Below are positions 24,156 to 35,012 of a stretch of DNA of 64,000 nucleotides, one piece after another. Every line of letters starts with the position of its first letter. The first letter of the stretch is position 1. Below the pieces are notes generated by a model. That model made no database searches, was not told the origin of the DNA, and saw only the letters and a program-made list of their open reading frames with translations. The stretch comes from Spirometra erinaceieuropaei (lineage: Eukaryota; Platyhelminthes; Cestoda; Diphyllobothriidea; Diphyllobothriidae): contig CACRXP010000028.1 in assembly GCA_902702965.1 (NCBI GenBank), forward strand, positions 1,893,084-1,957,083, in the 5' to 3' direction. The position numbers were made by a program, and so were the translations under genes.

Positions 24156-26459
24156 AATAATTTATCACCAAAAAGGTCATACTGAAACAACTCGGTGCTT
24201 ATGATTAAATCAGAGTGTTAGGTAAAATTTACTGAGTTACTTTCTGCAGCTATGAACTGATAAATTAAACAGAGCCCACTAAAATAAATATAATGGTTCG
24301 TTATGTACATTAAACCTAGTAGGGTTGCACAGCCTATCCTTACCAGAAGCATTATGTTTTACCATTTGATTTCTCTAAGAAAAGAGACGTATAGATACCC
24401 TAAGTCAAGCAAATCTTTCAATACGACACAGCAAGATGTGCTTGTTCCAGTTTCTCATTTTTAATGATCTGTCCCCAATGAAATCGTCGAAATCATTAGT
24501 AAACGGCAAAGTTTTTCAAGCGGCCAAGACAGCTTTAAAGTTGACAAGGATTTACAGAGCCGAGAATTAAGTAATCCGAGAGTTCAGGACGCCCTGAATT
24601 GGTGACTTAAGAGGGATTTTGCTTCAACTCCCGTCTGTATTTGATGCTGTACTTATGTTTCTTCAAAAGCTGGTGTAATACAATGCGAAATAAGTTTCGG
24701 ACTTGTTCGGACTTCACCCTTATTCCACATGCTTTTGGGGAATCCGGGCATGAAGCCGATATCTTAGGCATGAATGCTTGGACTCGATGAATATTTTAGA
24801 ACGTTTTCTACAACAGTTTTCAAAAATATATTCTACTGATCGAATGAGAAAGACGACTCCACGAGCCGAGAGACGCCTAGAAGGGCTAGTTCAGTTCGAT
24901 CCAATTCTTGTGGATTGGACACCACCCTGAGATGGTTTTATTCTGCGGTTGTACAATTCTCATCTTACCGAGGCCTGTTATATACATGCTCGGGACTATT
25001 CACACAGCTCATGTCGGTGCCATGCATGGTTTGAAAACCATGTGAGAAGCTAGTCCGTCTCGCTGAGACAGTTGCTTGAATGCTATGTAACTGAACTTCC
25101 TTGCATTTGACAGACAAGTGTTGATGGAAATCATGCAGGTCGGCAATACACACAACAACAACAGTTTGTCCCTGTGTAATAGCTCGAAAACCACGTCATT
25201 TGCGCATCCTGCTTTCTGGTTCCCTTCCTCGTTTTTCCTTCTCGCGGAAACAAGAAGACCTCGCTCTGGAGCATGTCTAACTACCATCTGTGTCTCATTT
25301 AGAAACGTCCAATTCGTCTGCGTTGCGACGTACAACAAAGTAACCGTATAGCTGACATCAATTAGACCACGGGTAACAGCGTTTTCTAGTGTATAAGTGG
25401 CGTTGTTGTACGACCGGTCGTCGTGTTGACTCCCGTTGTCGGTGCCATTGCTGTGTCAGTGACATCTGGTTGCGTGTGAAACCCTGACGCTTCACGCATC
25501 ATAGGCTGGAAGGCATATTTTAGTGAGTCAAGCCATGTCGAGATTGTACTATTCATTGTTCTGCGATATAGCAATGATGTCCACGTGCCTGCGGATTTTC
25601 ATCCTGACAGTCTGATTGGTGTGCGCATCATCCATTCGACACACTGGCAGAGTTCTGGACGCGTCGAGTTCCCTGTGACCCGTAACGGTAATTAAGGCAA
25701 ATCAGAGAGGAGATTCGACGTTTTTTACAGAATTCGATTTCCCTAGCCCTCAACTCGGTCTTCTGGTAACCCACTGAGTAATGAAGACAAGAAAACCCTT
25801 TATTAACAGTTCTTGGATGCTATGCTATCCAAATTCCTGAAATTTTATAATCCTGGGGCTTTATTAACCCCGCCAATGATTCGAGTAGCCCTAAGGACAG
25901 GCAGTAGGCGGGCCCCGCCTTCTAGGACAGTTATAAGCAGTCCAGTCAGAAACGTCTTCTGTTTTAACGGGCACTTCCATCCTGCATGTCTTGCTCTGGT
26001 GTGTTGATTTTGCATTAAGAACACAACATTTGAGCCTTTTTGCGCGATCAGCAGTCTGTCTCTCGTAAACATTGTGCCATGTAATGCGGTCATCAGTCAA
26101 ATCATCTGGACTGCTCTAATATCCTAGAATAAACTCCCGAATCTACCTGCAGTTCATGGTAGACGACATCATGAGCCATGCTGCACAGTCATCGTTAATC
26201 GGAGAGGTGCACGGAGTATCGAAAGTTCGATCTCATTCGCACATTGTGTATTGAAACACCGGCACACACCTGTTTCATTTTGGGCCTTTGTTTGGTGTGG
26301 CACGCATGCACTCCTCCTGCTCACTCCCTCTGTAGAGGGATAAAATCAGTCCTTTTCCTAAGGTTAACTCGGTGCGCCAACTTTATCTCCCCCAACCCCC
26401 TCACCGGCTCTGCCCATAGCTTAATAATAAGGCAAACGAGATCGGACTGACAGAAGGAA
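24156..26459. other. No gene seen
   Basis: ORFs up to 109 codons (minus strand, 25338-25009) show no known motif. No repeat shared with the rest of the window was noticed. Confidence 0.5.
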
Positions 26460-27139
26460 AAGTAATACGTTCTATCCTGTCGGCCCGGCGACTTCACCCT
26501 GTGAGCGGACTCGTCGGGTGGGCCGGGGGGGTCGGGGGGGGGCGTTGGAAGGATTGGCGACGAGTTATCCTCTCATCCACCCTCTCTGGAGTTGCTGCTT
26601 TTTGTGCTTGATTTTGTCATGGAATTGAGGCTCGACGACGGCGCCGAATTCGCCGTGACCGACGGCGTCTGGGGGCCGTACAGTGGCATTGCCATCCATG
26701 CGTCTCCTGCCGACGCCAGGCCGATAGGCGGAGAACTGATCTTATTACCACAGTCAGCGGCCTGCTACTCGCACCGTCTCCCTTCAGCTGATCTCAGGGA
26801 CGAGCTCGGCGCCAGCTTCTGTCTCAGTGGACAAGCGCCCGCGTGCGCAGCTCGATTGGTTGATTTAATCAAGCCAATCAGCTCGCTTGACCACGCGCGC
26901 GATGACGGCCGCGATGGCAAATCTACACACGCGCACGAAACACCCACCACCAGCCTCCTCTCCATCGTCATCGGCATCAGTAGCAACGTCGTCGTCGCTT
27001 CAACGGTTCGGAGACCTCCTCCAGCAACATCACCAGCATCAATGGGCCGGACGCTAGCGGCAAAAGCGATCAGAATGTGCTGTGGGGGTGGTTACAGGGT
27101 TGCGTTGGCGCTGTCAGCCTCAGGTTCCCCCCCCCTCCC
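26460..27139. promoter_or_regulatory. CpG-rich island-like block with paired CCAAT boxes
   Basis: The block is GC- and CpG-rich compared with the flanks and runs into the first assembly gap. A near-palindrome at 26854-26879 places an inverted CCAAT (attgg) and a direct CCAAT 15 bases apart. A plus-strand frame opens at 26592 and stays open to the gap (about 180 codons), but it resembles no known protein and GC-rich DNA yields such frames by chance. It could be a promoter island whose first exon lies in the gap. Confidence 0.35.
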
Positions 27140-27842
27140 NNNNNNNNNNNNNNNNNNNNNNNNNNNNNNNNNNNNNNNNNNNNNNNNNNNNNNNNNNNNN
27201 NNNNNNNNNNNNNNNNNNNNNNNNNNNNNNNNNNNNNNNNNNNNNNNNNNNNNNNNNNNNNNNNNNNNNNNNNNNNNNNNNNNNNNNNNNNNNNNNNNNN
27301 NNNNNNNNNNNNNNNNNNNNNNNNNNNNNNNNNNNNNNNNNNNNNNNNNNNNNNNNNNNNNNNNNNNNNNNNNNNNNNNNNNNNNNNNNNNNNNNNNNNN
27401 NNNNNNNNNNNNNNNNNNNNNNNNNNNNNNNNNNNNNNNNNNNNNNNNNNNNNNNNNNNNNNNNNNNNNNNNNNNNNNNNNNNNNNNNNNNNNNNNNNNN
27501 NNNNNNNNNNNNNNNNNNNNNNNNNNNNNNNNNNNNNNNNNNNNNNNNNNNNNNNNNNNNNNNNNNNNNNNNNNNNNNNNNNNNNNNNNNNNNNNNNNNN
27601 NNNNNNNNNNNNNNNNNNNNNNNNNNNNNNNNNNNNNNNNNNNNNNNNNNNNNNNNNNNNNNNNNNNNNNNNNNNNNNNNNNNNNNNNNNNNNNNNNNNN
27701 NNNNNNNNNNNNNNNNNNNNNNNNNNNNNNNNNNNNNNNNNNNNNNNNNNNNNNNNNNNNNNNNNNNNNNNNNNNNNNNNNNNNNNNNNNNNNNNNNNNN
27801 NNNNNNNNNNNNNNNNNNNNNNNNNNNNNNNNNNNNNNNNNN
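27140..27842. other. Assembly gap (703 N)
   Basis: A run of N. The flanking C homopolymer (27127-27139) probably stopped the assembly. Frames drawn across it are meaningless. Confidence 0.99.
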
Positions 27843-28140
27843 CCGACTCCCTGAGGAATTTTGGCGGTTGTTGCGAGGACATTTCATGGATGCTGCCTGT
27901 GATGTCGATCTCATGGCATCCGAAGAACGTGGTTTTGTCGACCACACAATAATTCTAACGTTATTAGCTCCATAAAAGCTGTCCTCCTTTGACATACCGA
28001 CTGAATGAGGTGCCGAAGGCCCTGTTCGAACTCCGCTAACCGGCATGCCTTCGAAAACGTCATTGAGGTGCTGCCCGTCAGAAAATCCAAACTCACATGG
28101 GTGTGTTGTTTACGAAGAAATCGAAACTCTGGAATATTAA
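27843..28140 (+). pseudogene. Possible BTB-domain fossil (Kelch-like type)
   Basis: Just after the gap, the plus strand reads EEFWRLLRGHFMDAACDVDL then FVDHTIILTLLAP and stops. This follows the BTB core pattern (CDVxL, FxAHxxIL, xSPYF). After 75 bp in another frame it reads AFENVIEVLPVRKSKLTW, resembling the later BTB pattern AFexxLEyxYTxxLxLt. The spacing equals about 25 residues, as expected in BTB domains. BTB domains dimerise and in Kelch-like proteins recruit cullin-3. The frame break makes a pseudogene more likely than an exon. The match is by eye only. Confidence 0.35.
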
Positions 28141-29190
28141 CTACAAGTTCCTGCCGTTTTTCTCTAAAGATCCTGCCCACTGCTTACGTCTGAAGTTGCC
28201 AATGCTTATGTTTGCATACGGACTCTACGTTAAATCTCTATATTAAATTGACTAATAGGGCTCTAAAGTGATAAGGCAAAGTTGTGCTTTGTTATGCACT
28301 CAACGTAAAAAAACGTTGCAAATGTTTTATTACCCTCTAGGCGGCGTCGTCGGCAGTATGATAGACCCGCAAGTAGCGAGCAAGTCAAATCATTTTCTTA
28401 TACAATATTTCCACCATAGCAGAAGACCAAGTCCAGGGACGGTTAGTTGGTAACGAGAGTTTAAAAAATCGCTAAAAAGTTAAATAAACCTGAAGGAACC
28501 GGTTGTTTTTCATTCAGTGATTTCCTATCTAAAGAAATTTGTTTGTTCCACTTCTTCACGCAATATAGCAGGGCACCCTGGAGGAGGTGGAGATCAATGT
28601 TCCCGAATGCGCATCTGTCTTCACATCGCAAGAGAATGCAGATATACCACGATGGCGAGCGTTTAGCATTTTTGGTGCCCTCAGCCACTAGTTCATCGGA
28701 CATGGCACAGCTTCACGTAAACGTACTCCAATAAGCATACACTGAACTCAGTGCAACCATAACTGATTATGAGTTAACTGTGCATGAATCCCAGCAGTAT
28801 AGTAGTATCAGTAGGAGAACTCGAATGTACGACTACTAGAATGCGCTATCTGGATATGGGGACTAGCAAGAGTGTGTCATCAGAACAGGAGGCCTGTGTG
28901 AAATGTTAAATGTCGGAAGCCTGTTTTCGGCATTTCGAGATTACTCTTGACTTTGCAAACTTCACAAGTCAGGCCTAGGGTATTGGTCCCCAGTCGTCGT
29001 GACGGAGGAGGATAACCGAAAGTGATCATTTTCACTCGCCCTCGCCGACACCATGAACACTCCTTATTTTAAGGATTTTCTCATCGAATAACAAGCCTAA
29101 TTAAAATTCCCACATTCCTGATTAGACTTTTGCTAAAACTGTGGGTTCCTCTTAGGAAAACTGGCAAGATCTTATCTCCTAGCCGTACCT
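28141..29190. other. No gene seen
   Basis: Short ORFs only and no recognised motif. Confidence 0.55.
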
Positions 29191-29310
29191 GTTAGAGGTT
29201 AGGTTTAGGGGTTGGGGTTAGGGATCAGGGGTTAGGGGTCAGGGTTAAGGTTAGGGGGTGAGATTGTGGGTTAGGGTTAGGAGTTAAGGGTGAGGGGTTA
29301 AGGGTTGGGC
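29191..29310 (+). repeat. Degenerate TTAGGG (telomere-like) tract
   Basis: About 120 bp of variants of ttaggg (ggttaggg, gggtta, ggggttagg), irregularly spaced. TTAGGG is the flatworm telomere unit, so this is an interstitial telomere-like tract or a related minisatellite. Confidence 0.8.
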
Positions 29311-29549
29311 TGGGGCTTGTCTACTTCAGGTACGGCTACGAAATAAGATCCGACCGAGATGTGCTTGTTCGTCGTGTGTTTGTCCTTGTTTCTGTCCTTC
29401 CTACCAATGCCCAATCGAAAAGCCCTATGGTAAGAGCAACATGCGACCACGTAGGTGATCCAGATCAACTTAGATCGTCTCCTCACTGTCATATGACTGA
29501 ACTCCGTGAATCTGATGAAGTGCGGACTTCGAAAATAAATAGGATTGCT

Positions 29550-30995
29550 GAGGCGGAATAGTGGAAACAGTGGAAAGCCCAGTGGAAGGAGCTGCTGAAT
29601 GACATCCAGGTCACCGCAATGGAAGCTCTCGGTAGTGCACACTGTCAGCATCTGAACTGCGACACCGGAACTCCGAGAACGGTCTGCACAAGACTTTTGC
29701 CAATGGCAGGACAGACGCCAACAGAACAGCACGATTCAAATGCCGAAGCCTACCATATTGACGGCTGAGGATGACGTAGAACGACTGACTCATTCGGGAA
29801 AATGAGGAGTGTCAAGGATATACCGAGTACGGTGACATGAAGAATTTCATCTCAACCGCTAAAGTTATCTACGGGCCCCAAGTCAAGGGGATTTCACTAC
29901 TGTTCAGCCTGGACAGAACAATCCCACTACCGGAGAAGTCACAGATCCGGAGGCGCGGGGGTGAACACTTGAAGAATGTCCTCGATTTCCAGTCAATAAT
30001 TTGTGAAGAAACCCGGGGATCCACGCCAACTGCTGAGCTGACGAAAACCTGTTCAACATCCGTCATCGGAAAGCGTCTGCGAGGGTATACCAGGTCAGAG
30101 TCCACGACCTCTTGCTAGCGCACGACTGCGCGCTAAACACAGTGCTGCGGAATGTTAGCCTCTTTGCCTCTGGTTATTGCGAATTCGGCACAGAGAAGGC
30201 AGCGGTCACGTTTGAACCGGTGTCAAATAATGAATATCAGGAACTCCAAATAAATGTCAATGGAATTCGTCCCACGTCGGGGGTCAAATTATCCCATCAA
30301 GGGCGTGCATATGAAGAAACATTAAAACTCCTGAAGAAAAAGCAAGTCAGATCTTCAAAGCTAGCAAGACCACCAGTAAGCCACAGCACTCCATCAGGAA
30401 GGGATCCTAGACAGCGAGAACCTGTAAAGAACTGGCGTCCTGAACACCTACACAATGCTAGGGTAGAGGCCGGTGTGTCGGCCGTAAGGATGGATGACGA
30501 ACACCCGCGCAGGTGATTAGTTTACGACGACTGTACGAATACTCGATGACAAGACGGACAATAGGTATACCTCTAACACAGCTGCGACTCAGTGCTGAGA
30601 CCTTGAAAGGCCTCTCATATAACTGGCGGATTTATCACATTGCCGTAAGGACTAGAGCGAACATCTTCGGAGTCAAAATTCTAGCCATTATCATGTCCAG
30701 TAGGATGGCTCGCAAGACTCGGGTGCCAAAACCAACAACAAAAAACACTCAAAAACTACTATCGCGCCTGCACTGGAAATGTTCATTTAGGGCACAGACT
30801 GGCTTCATTAGACAACTTCGGACCAAGTATACTGTCAATACGACCAACCCGCCTCCAACCGCGCAAAACACCACCACCACCAGAATCATCAGGAGGAACA
30901 CTCCTTCAATTATAACCGTTGTGGTTCCTTTCACAAGCAACGCAGACACAGTTCCAAACTGCACCTTCCAATTACTCATTGACCTCGTCTGTTAA
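29550..30995 (+). pseudogene. Old, highly decayed LINE copy (RT flanks and tail)
   Basis: The pieces of the LINE protein appear in order but diverged. The linker is near 29590-29700 (ALGSAHCQH, then DANR). EECQGYTEYGDMKNFI and KVIYGPQVKG lie near 29810-29885 and KSQIRRRGGEHLKNVL near 29935-29985. The frame then jumps straight to VHDLLLAHDCALNTV near 30095-30140, so the RT palm between is deleted and the ADD catalytic box reads AHD. LQINVNG and VRMDDE (30490-30505) follow, then a remnant of the first finger (KCSFRAQTGFIRQLRTK near 30777-30830). It is clearly older than the copies at 14 kb and 62 kb. Its 5' side abuts a hairpin at 29514-29527 (gaagt/acttc). Confidence 0.7.
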
Positions 30996-31804
30996 TTGCG
31001 GCACCAACGCAAGGCCACCCGTGAACCAGGGGTTGGAGGCTTCACATACATTCGTCACAAAAGTCTTACTTGTACATATTAACCCAGGACGTTTAGACGA
31101 CGCATGGACCTACCCAATTATATACACGTTACTAACCTCCTCCCAACACTTCGTTCAGCGAGCATACACAAATGTATTTTGGCTACACATGTTCCTACTC
31201 GACCGCATGCCTACGCACGAGAGCCACCAACGACTCCCGCATAACCCTTGTGATATAATTTGCCAACATCAGTGTGACGAATGAACTGGTACGTGCGAAA
31301 ATGTGCATATCTCACTTGAGAGAAAATCGAGTCATTTGATGCAGCCTGGTGCTTGTGGCAAATCAGCATACTCCTCACTAGTAATAGAAACGACGAACTT
31401 GACCGCATCACCAGTTAAAAGTCGTATCCTGGAAGGCTGTCAGTTATCAAAGTAGCTCAGTCCTCCCTTGGAAATAAGGTCAGACTGCAAGGATCTATTT
31501 TTGTGTGCCTTTTATGGTCCCCCTCACTTCAATGAGGCACAACCCCTCTGCGTCACTCGATAAACGGTGACTTCACGCCACGTCAGCCACCGCACTCGAT
31601 CTCGGCACCAATCGGCTTGACTGACAATTCAGTGGTGTATGTGGGAGGTCAATCCAGCACGACTCCGGCGCCCGACCCGCCATCATATAGGACCAAATGC
31701 ACTTTCAAATTGATATGAAGCGAACTGATCGAAGAACTCAGTCCTCACAGGACGGAGAAGCAGGCTTTAAGGGTTCTCCCTTACCGTGGCCCATGTTGCA
31801 CCCT
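30996..31804. other. No gene seen
   Basis: May include the decayed tail of the old LINE copy. No recognised motif. Confidence 0.45.
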
Positions 31805-32305
31805 CGGTTATGTGAGATCCGAGACCTTGTTAGATGAGGCCTGGTGTGTGTGTGTGTCCCACACGGGCCACGTGTTAGATGCGCTGGACCACCACGGGGG
31901 CCACATCGGATTCTGGCAGGCGTTATCTGTGCACAATAGCAAATGCCAGCACGTACGGGGTGCGCTGGCAGACCCTGCTGTCCGCAGTCGTCGCACAACT
32001 GGACCACTGCCACCACCCCATTGTTTTGTGTTCAAAATCCTGGTCATTGTTGTGTGGGCCAGGGGGTGCAGAGTGGAGCGCCAAGGCGAGGATCCGCCCA
32101 AGCCATCCACCTGCGGCCTCCCTCGTCTCCGGTCTTCTTGACTCTGTCCTGACACCGGACTCAGGCGGGGGAGGAGGAGAGAGTGTAGGTAGATGCAGCG
32201 CGAGTCTACTAGCACTATAAACCCCCTGCGCAAGTCACCATCCCTGTTCCCACCTCTGCTGTGGGGCACACGGTGGACATCATCGAAATCGATGGCCAGA
32301 CTATC
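31805..32305 (+). repeat. Repeat A, copy 4
   Basis: Begins with a segment whose reverse complement is seen near 35430-35460 ('agatgaggcctggt') and a (gt)n stretch at 31845-31857. It then follows the common order: 'gtccgcagtcg', 'ccggtcttcttgac', 'gagagagtg', 'tgctgtggggcacacgg' and the terminal block to 32305 (hairpin version atcgaaatcgat). Confidence 0.75.
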
Positions 32306-32374
32306 GCGTGTGTGTGTGTGTCCTGAAGAGTAATATCCTGGGCGCAGGCAGGGCCACGTGTCACCCTTCTGGGC

Positions 32375-32905
32375 TTGAAGGTCTGGGAACGTGTGCTATG
32401 CCAGTATCAGCAAAACCGCGGCTCTCGCAGACCGACATGTGCTGGCAGCCCTCAGACGCCTAGTTCCCTGCCGGTAAATGTGCCCGCTCTCCGGCTGGGT
32501 ATACAGATCATGGGCATGGCTGCTCAGTTACCCTTGTCTCTGCAACTGTCTTCGTTGTTGTTGTTGCTATAGTTGTTTTTGTTTATGATGATGATGGTGG
32601 TGGTGGTGATGCTATTGGTTAAAATCCTGGTCATTTGGTGTGTGGAAAAGGGGTGTAGAGTGGAGTGCCAATATGCAGACTTGACCGTGCCATCCACCTG
32701 CGTCCCCTCTCCCGCCTTCGGTCTTCTTGATTGTGTCTTGACATCGGGCCCAGGTGAGGAGTAGGGGGTTAGAGTGAGGCAGATGATGCGAAAGTCCACA
32801 TTCGTTATAAGCCAAATCAGGCACAGGTTACCGTGCCTGCTCTCACCTTGCTGTGGAGCACACGGTAGACATCGTTGGAAACTACGGACGAACTGTCGTC
32901 GAGTG
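32375..32905 (+). repeat. Repeat A, copy 5
   Basis: Starts with a 'gctatgccagtatcagcaaa' segment shared, in inverse orientation, with 60985-61020. It has a gtt/gat/ggt simple-repeat stretch at 32556-32613 and ends with the hairpin cgttg-gaaa-ctacg near 32872-32885 (GNRA-type loop). Confidence 0.75.
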
Positions 32906-32954
32906 TGACACACGCAGACAGACCGTTTAGTCTGGTAGGTCGGTGCCACCACAA

Positions 32955-33120
32955 CCACGCTCAGCCTCCCTGGCTTTGTCTTGCCATCGTCCCACGGGTG
33001 TTTGGGGGGAAGAATGGGGTGCGATGAGGTAGATGCAGTGCAATGCTGCTCGCCATGAACAAATTTGCACGCAGGCCACTACTGCGTCTACCTCGTTGGG
33101 CGGTAGTGTCTCTCGCTGTT
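32955..33120 (+). repeat. Repeat A, decayed 3' fragment next to repeat B
   Basis: A diverged match to the repeat A 3' region ('cttgccatcg', 'ggtagatgcag', 'gcaggccact'). It ends exactly where repeat B begins at 33121; the same A/B junction occurs inverted at about 60562-60567. Confidence 0.5.
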
Positions 33121-33935
33121 CACGACAATAAAAACAGTGTCGAAAATGGTATAGCTAACAATATCTACGCGGCTCCTCAGATGAAATATCCTTTAAATCT
33201 GGCATTGTCGTTCTGTCTTTAGCATGCACTCTCATGTTCCACTGTGAACAATCTCTTGGCGATAAGTCCTTGATCACACTTGCAACAGCAACTTGACAAA
33301 ACCCAGGGGATCGAACAGTCTATCGGTTGTTCCACATTGTATTCCGGCAGGATTGTCACAGAAGTGGTCACGAGATGCCTGGATTTCGTGGCACTTTTGT
33401 TGATCGAAGGCTTTTACATGCATTTAATGCCACAATTCATCGATATAGTATGCAGTAAAGTCAGGACGACCGAAAATGTGGATAAAATTACCTGTACTTT
33501 ACAGGAGGACAGGACCCATTGAACGGCCATTATTATTAATAAGTCTGTTTGTGGCCATGTTAGTCCACTGTAATATGCATATTGCTCACTATTCTACGGA
33601 CCGCGTTACTCAAAGCAAGTATGTAAACAACAGACAGTTGAATTGTTCACTTTAGCTCATCGGGAAGTTTGTCAACCGGTTTGCACCATTTGTGGCGCAT
33701 CATCTTCATGTCCTTGCCTATCTTATTGTTCTCCGTTGAACTGCAGAGGTTCCGCTTGTAACAGAAGCCACAACGTCATGGTCAGTTTGTTATGCATCTG
33801 CAAACAGCATGAGCAGCAGCTTAGAGATAAGCGAAGTATACAGAAGCCTAGGCAATGATGTAAATTTACTCGAACGCTCTGTGTTCTTTTGCATCTCGGA
33901 TTAGTGATAACTTCAGGGACGTTACTCTGATTTGG
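33121..33935 (+). repeat. Repeat B, copy 1
   Basis: About 815 bp that match the reverse complement of 59712-60562 almost throughout, with shared blocks such as 'tctttagcatgcactc', 'gtggcacttttgttgat' and 'cgaacgctctgtgttctttt'. Open frames are not kept between the two copies, so I see no coding role. Class unknown. Confidence 0.8.
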
Positions 33936-34477
33936 TATCCTCTAATTATTATCCGGTAATAGGGACAGTTCTGCTGATAAAGTCAAGGAAGTGTGCAATG
34001 ACGGTCCTAGCTAATTTACTCTTGCAGCCATCGAACCATCCACCAACTCCAAACCGGAAGATTTCCTTCAATGGCCTGCCTAGGTCGGCAGTGGTCGTTC
34101 CCACTTGACTGAGTCCTAATGATCTTCGCTAGGGGTGGGGAAGGGGCGTTAGTTAACGACTCCATGGAAAGAACGTTAATTTGAATGAACAAATGAAGTC
34201 GCCATTCTCCTCGGTCCTGCTTTTGGGAATGGCTGGTTAATGACGGTGGATGAACGAAAAGTGGCCGTCCATCTCTACTGGTCTCTGACAGGCTCACGCT
34301 ATGACACTGTCTACGAAAATAATCGACGATAGAATAATATTTGTGTTAGATCGGGAATTCAATCCACACTGGCTGGCATCGCTCCCGAGTATTACAGGTG
34401 GCTGGGGGGTTTGTTTACTGGGGCTTTTTTGTGGGGCTGCATAATCACATCTGACCCATTTGGCTTCCGTTTTAAGT
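33936..34477. other. No gene seen
   Basis: No recognised motif. Leads into the telomere-like DNA. Confidence 0.55.
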
Positions 34478-34529
34478 TTGAGGTTAGGATTAGGGTACCG
34501 GTTAGTGGTGTCCGATATTCGGGTTAGAG
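34478..34529 (+). repeat. Degenerate TTAGGG-like tract, left of the hammerhead element
   Basis: gaggttaggattaggg and further variants end in 'gggttagag' at 34521-34529, which is repeated at 35013-35021 on the far side of the element. Confidence 0.7.
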
Positions 34530-35012
34530 TTAAGCGGTTATTCCGCAGTAGCTGATGGATTTCAGCTCAAATATTCATATCAACATTTGGAGCGTGCCTG
34601 AAAAGGCCCGTTTCGAAAGAGTTACTTCAAGTTCGCGCATTAATTTCCTCAAAAATTAAACAAGGCAAGTTGAAACTCGAGTTCATATACCAGAAAACAC
34701 ACAGGGAAAGCTGGGGGACCCACTGACGAGCCGAACCCCTCGCAGCTGCTTCAGGCAGCGACATAAGATCGGCGAAACACGCGTGTCTGGGCTTTTAACT
34801 AATACCTGTGTTGTTAGTACGGTAAATCATTGAACAGATCTATACTACTGGCTGCCTGTTGGCGGTTTGTGAATATTAAGCGGTTATTCCGCAGTAGCTG
34901 ATGGATTTCAGCTCCAATATTCATATCAAAATTTGGAGCGTGCCTGAAAAGGCCCGTTTCGAAAGATTTACTCCAAGTTCGCGCATTAATTTCCTTGGAA
35001 ATTAAACAAGGC
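34530..35012 (+). mobile_element. 483-bp element with 137-bp direct repeats and a hammerhead ribozyme
   Basis: Two direct repeats, 34530-34666 and 34876-35012, are offset by exactly 346 bp and nearly identical. Each carries hairpins gcgg-ttatt-ccgc and agctga-tggatt-tcagct. The 209-bp section between holds a hammerhead ribozyme. It can equally be read as 1.4 units of a 346-bp tandem repeat. 'gggttagag' flanks both sides, extended to gggttagagtta if the shared tta is counted, as a target-site duplication would. No ORF is present. Hammerheads in tandem or terminal-repeat units are known from schistosome SINE-like satellites, PLE terminal repeats and retrozymes; I infer this is of that kind. Confidence 0.75.
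34704..34796 (+). ncRNA. Hammerhead ribozyme (type I)
   Basis: The core is complete: CTGACGA at 34723-34729 and GAAA at 34774-34777. Stem II is GCCGA (34730-34734) with TCGGC (34769-34773). Stem III is ACA (34777-34779) with TGT (34784-34786), closing a CGCG loop. The cleavage triplet GTC ends at C 34787. Stem I is CCCA (34719-34722) with TGGG (34788-34791), then an 8-base bulge (34711-34718), then AAAG (34707-34710) with CTTT (34792-34795). The bulge in stem I is where natural type I hammerheads make tertiary contacts with the stem II loop. All conserved core bases are present, so self-cleavage after 34787 is predicted. The short stem III resembles schistosome-type hammerheads. Confidence 0.8.

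Noticed and set aside
26592..27854. 420-codon plus-strand open frame
   Set aside because: More than half is N from the gap. The sequenced part is GC-rich and resembles no protein.
29509..29535. ctgatga followed by a gaagt/acttc hairpin and gaaa, looking like a hammerhead
   Set aside because: The stem uses the GA of the core, leaving two unpaired bases before gaaa, and there is no stem III or cleavage triplet after it.
33643..33858. Cys-rich plus frame in repeat B that could suggest a zinc finger
   Set aside because: The second copy of repeat B does not keep the frame or the cysteines.
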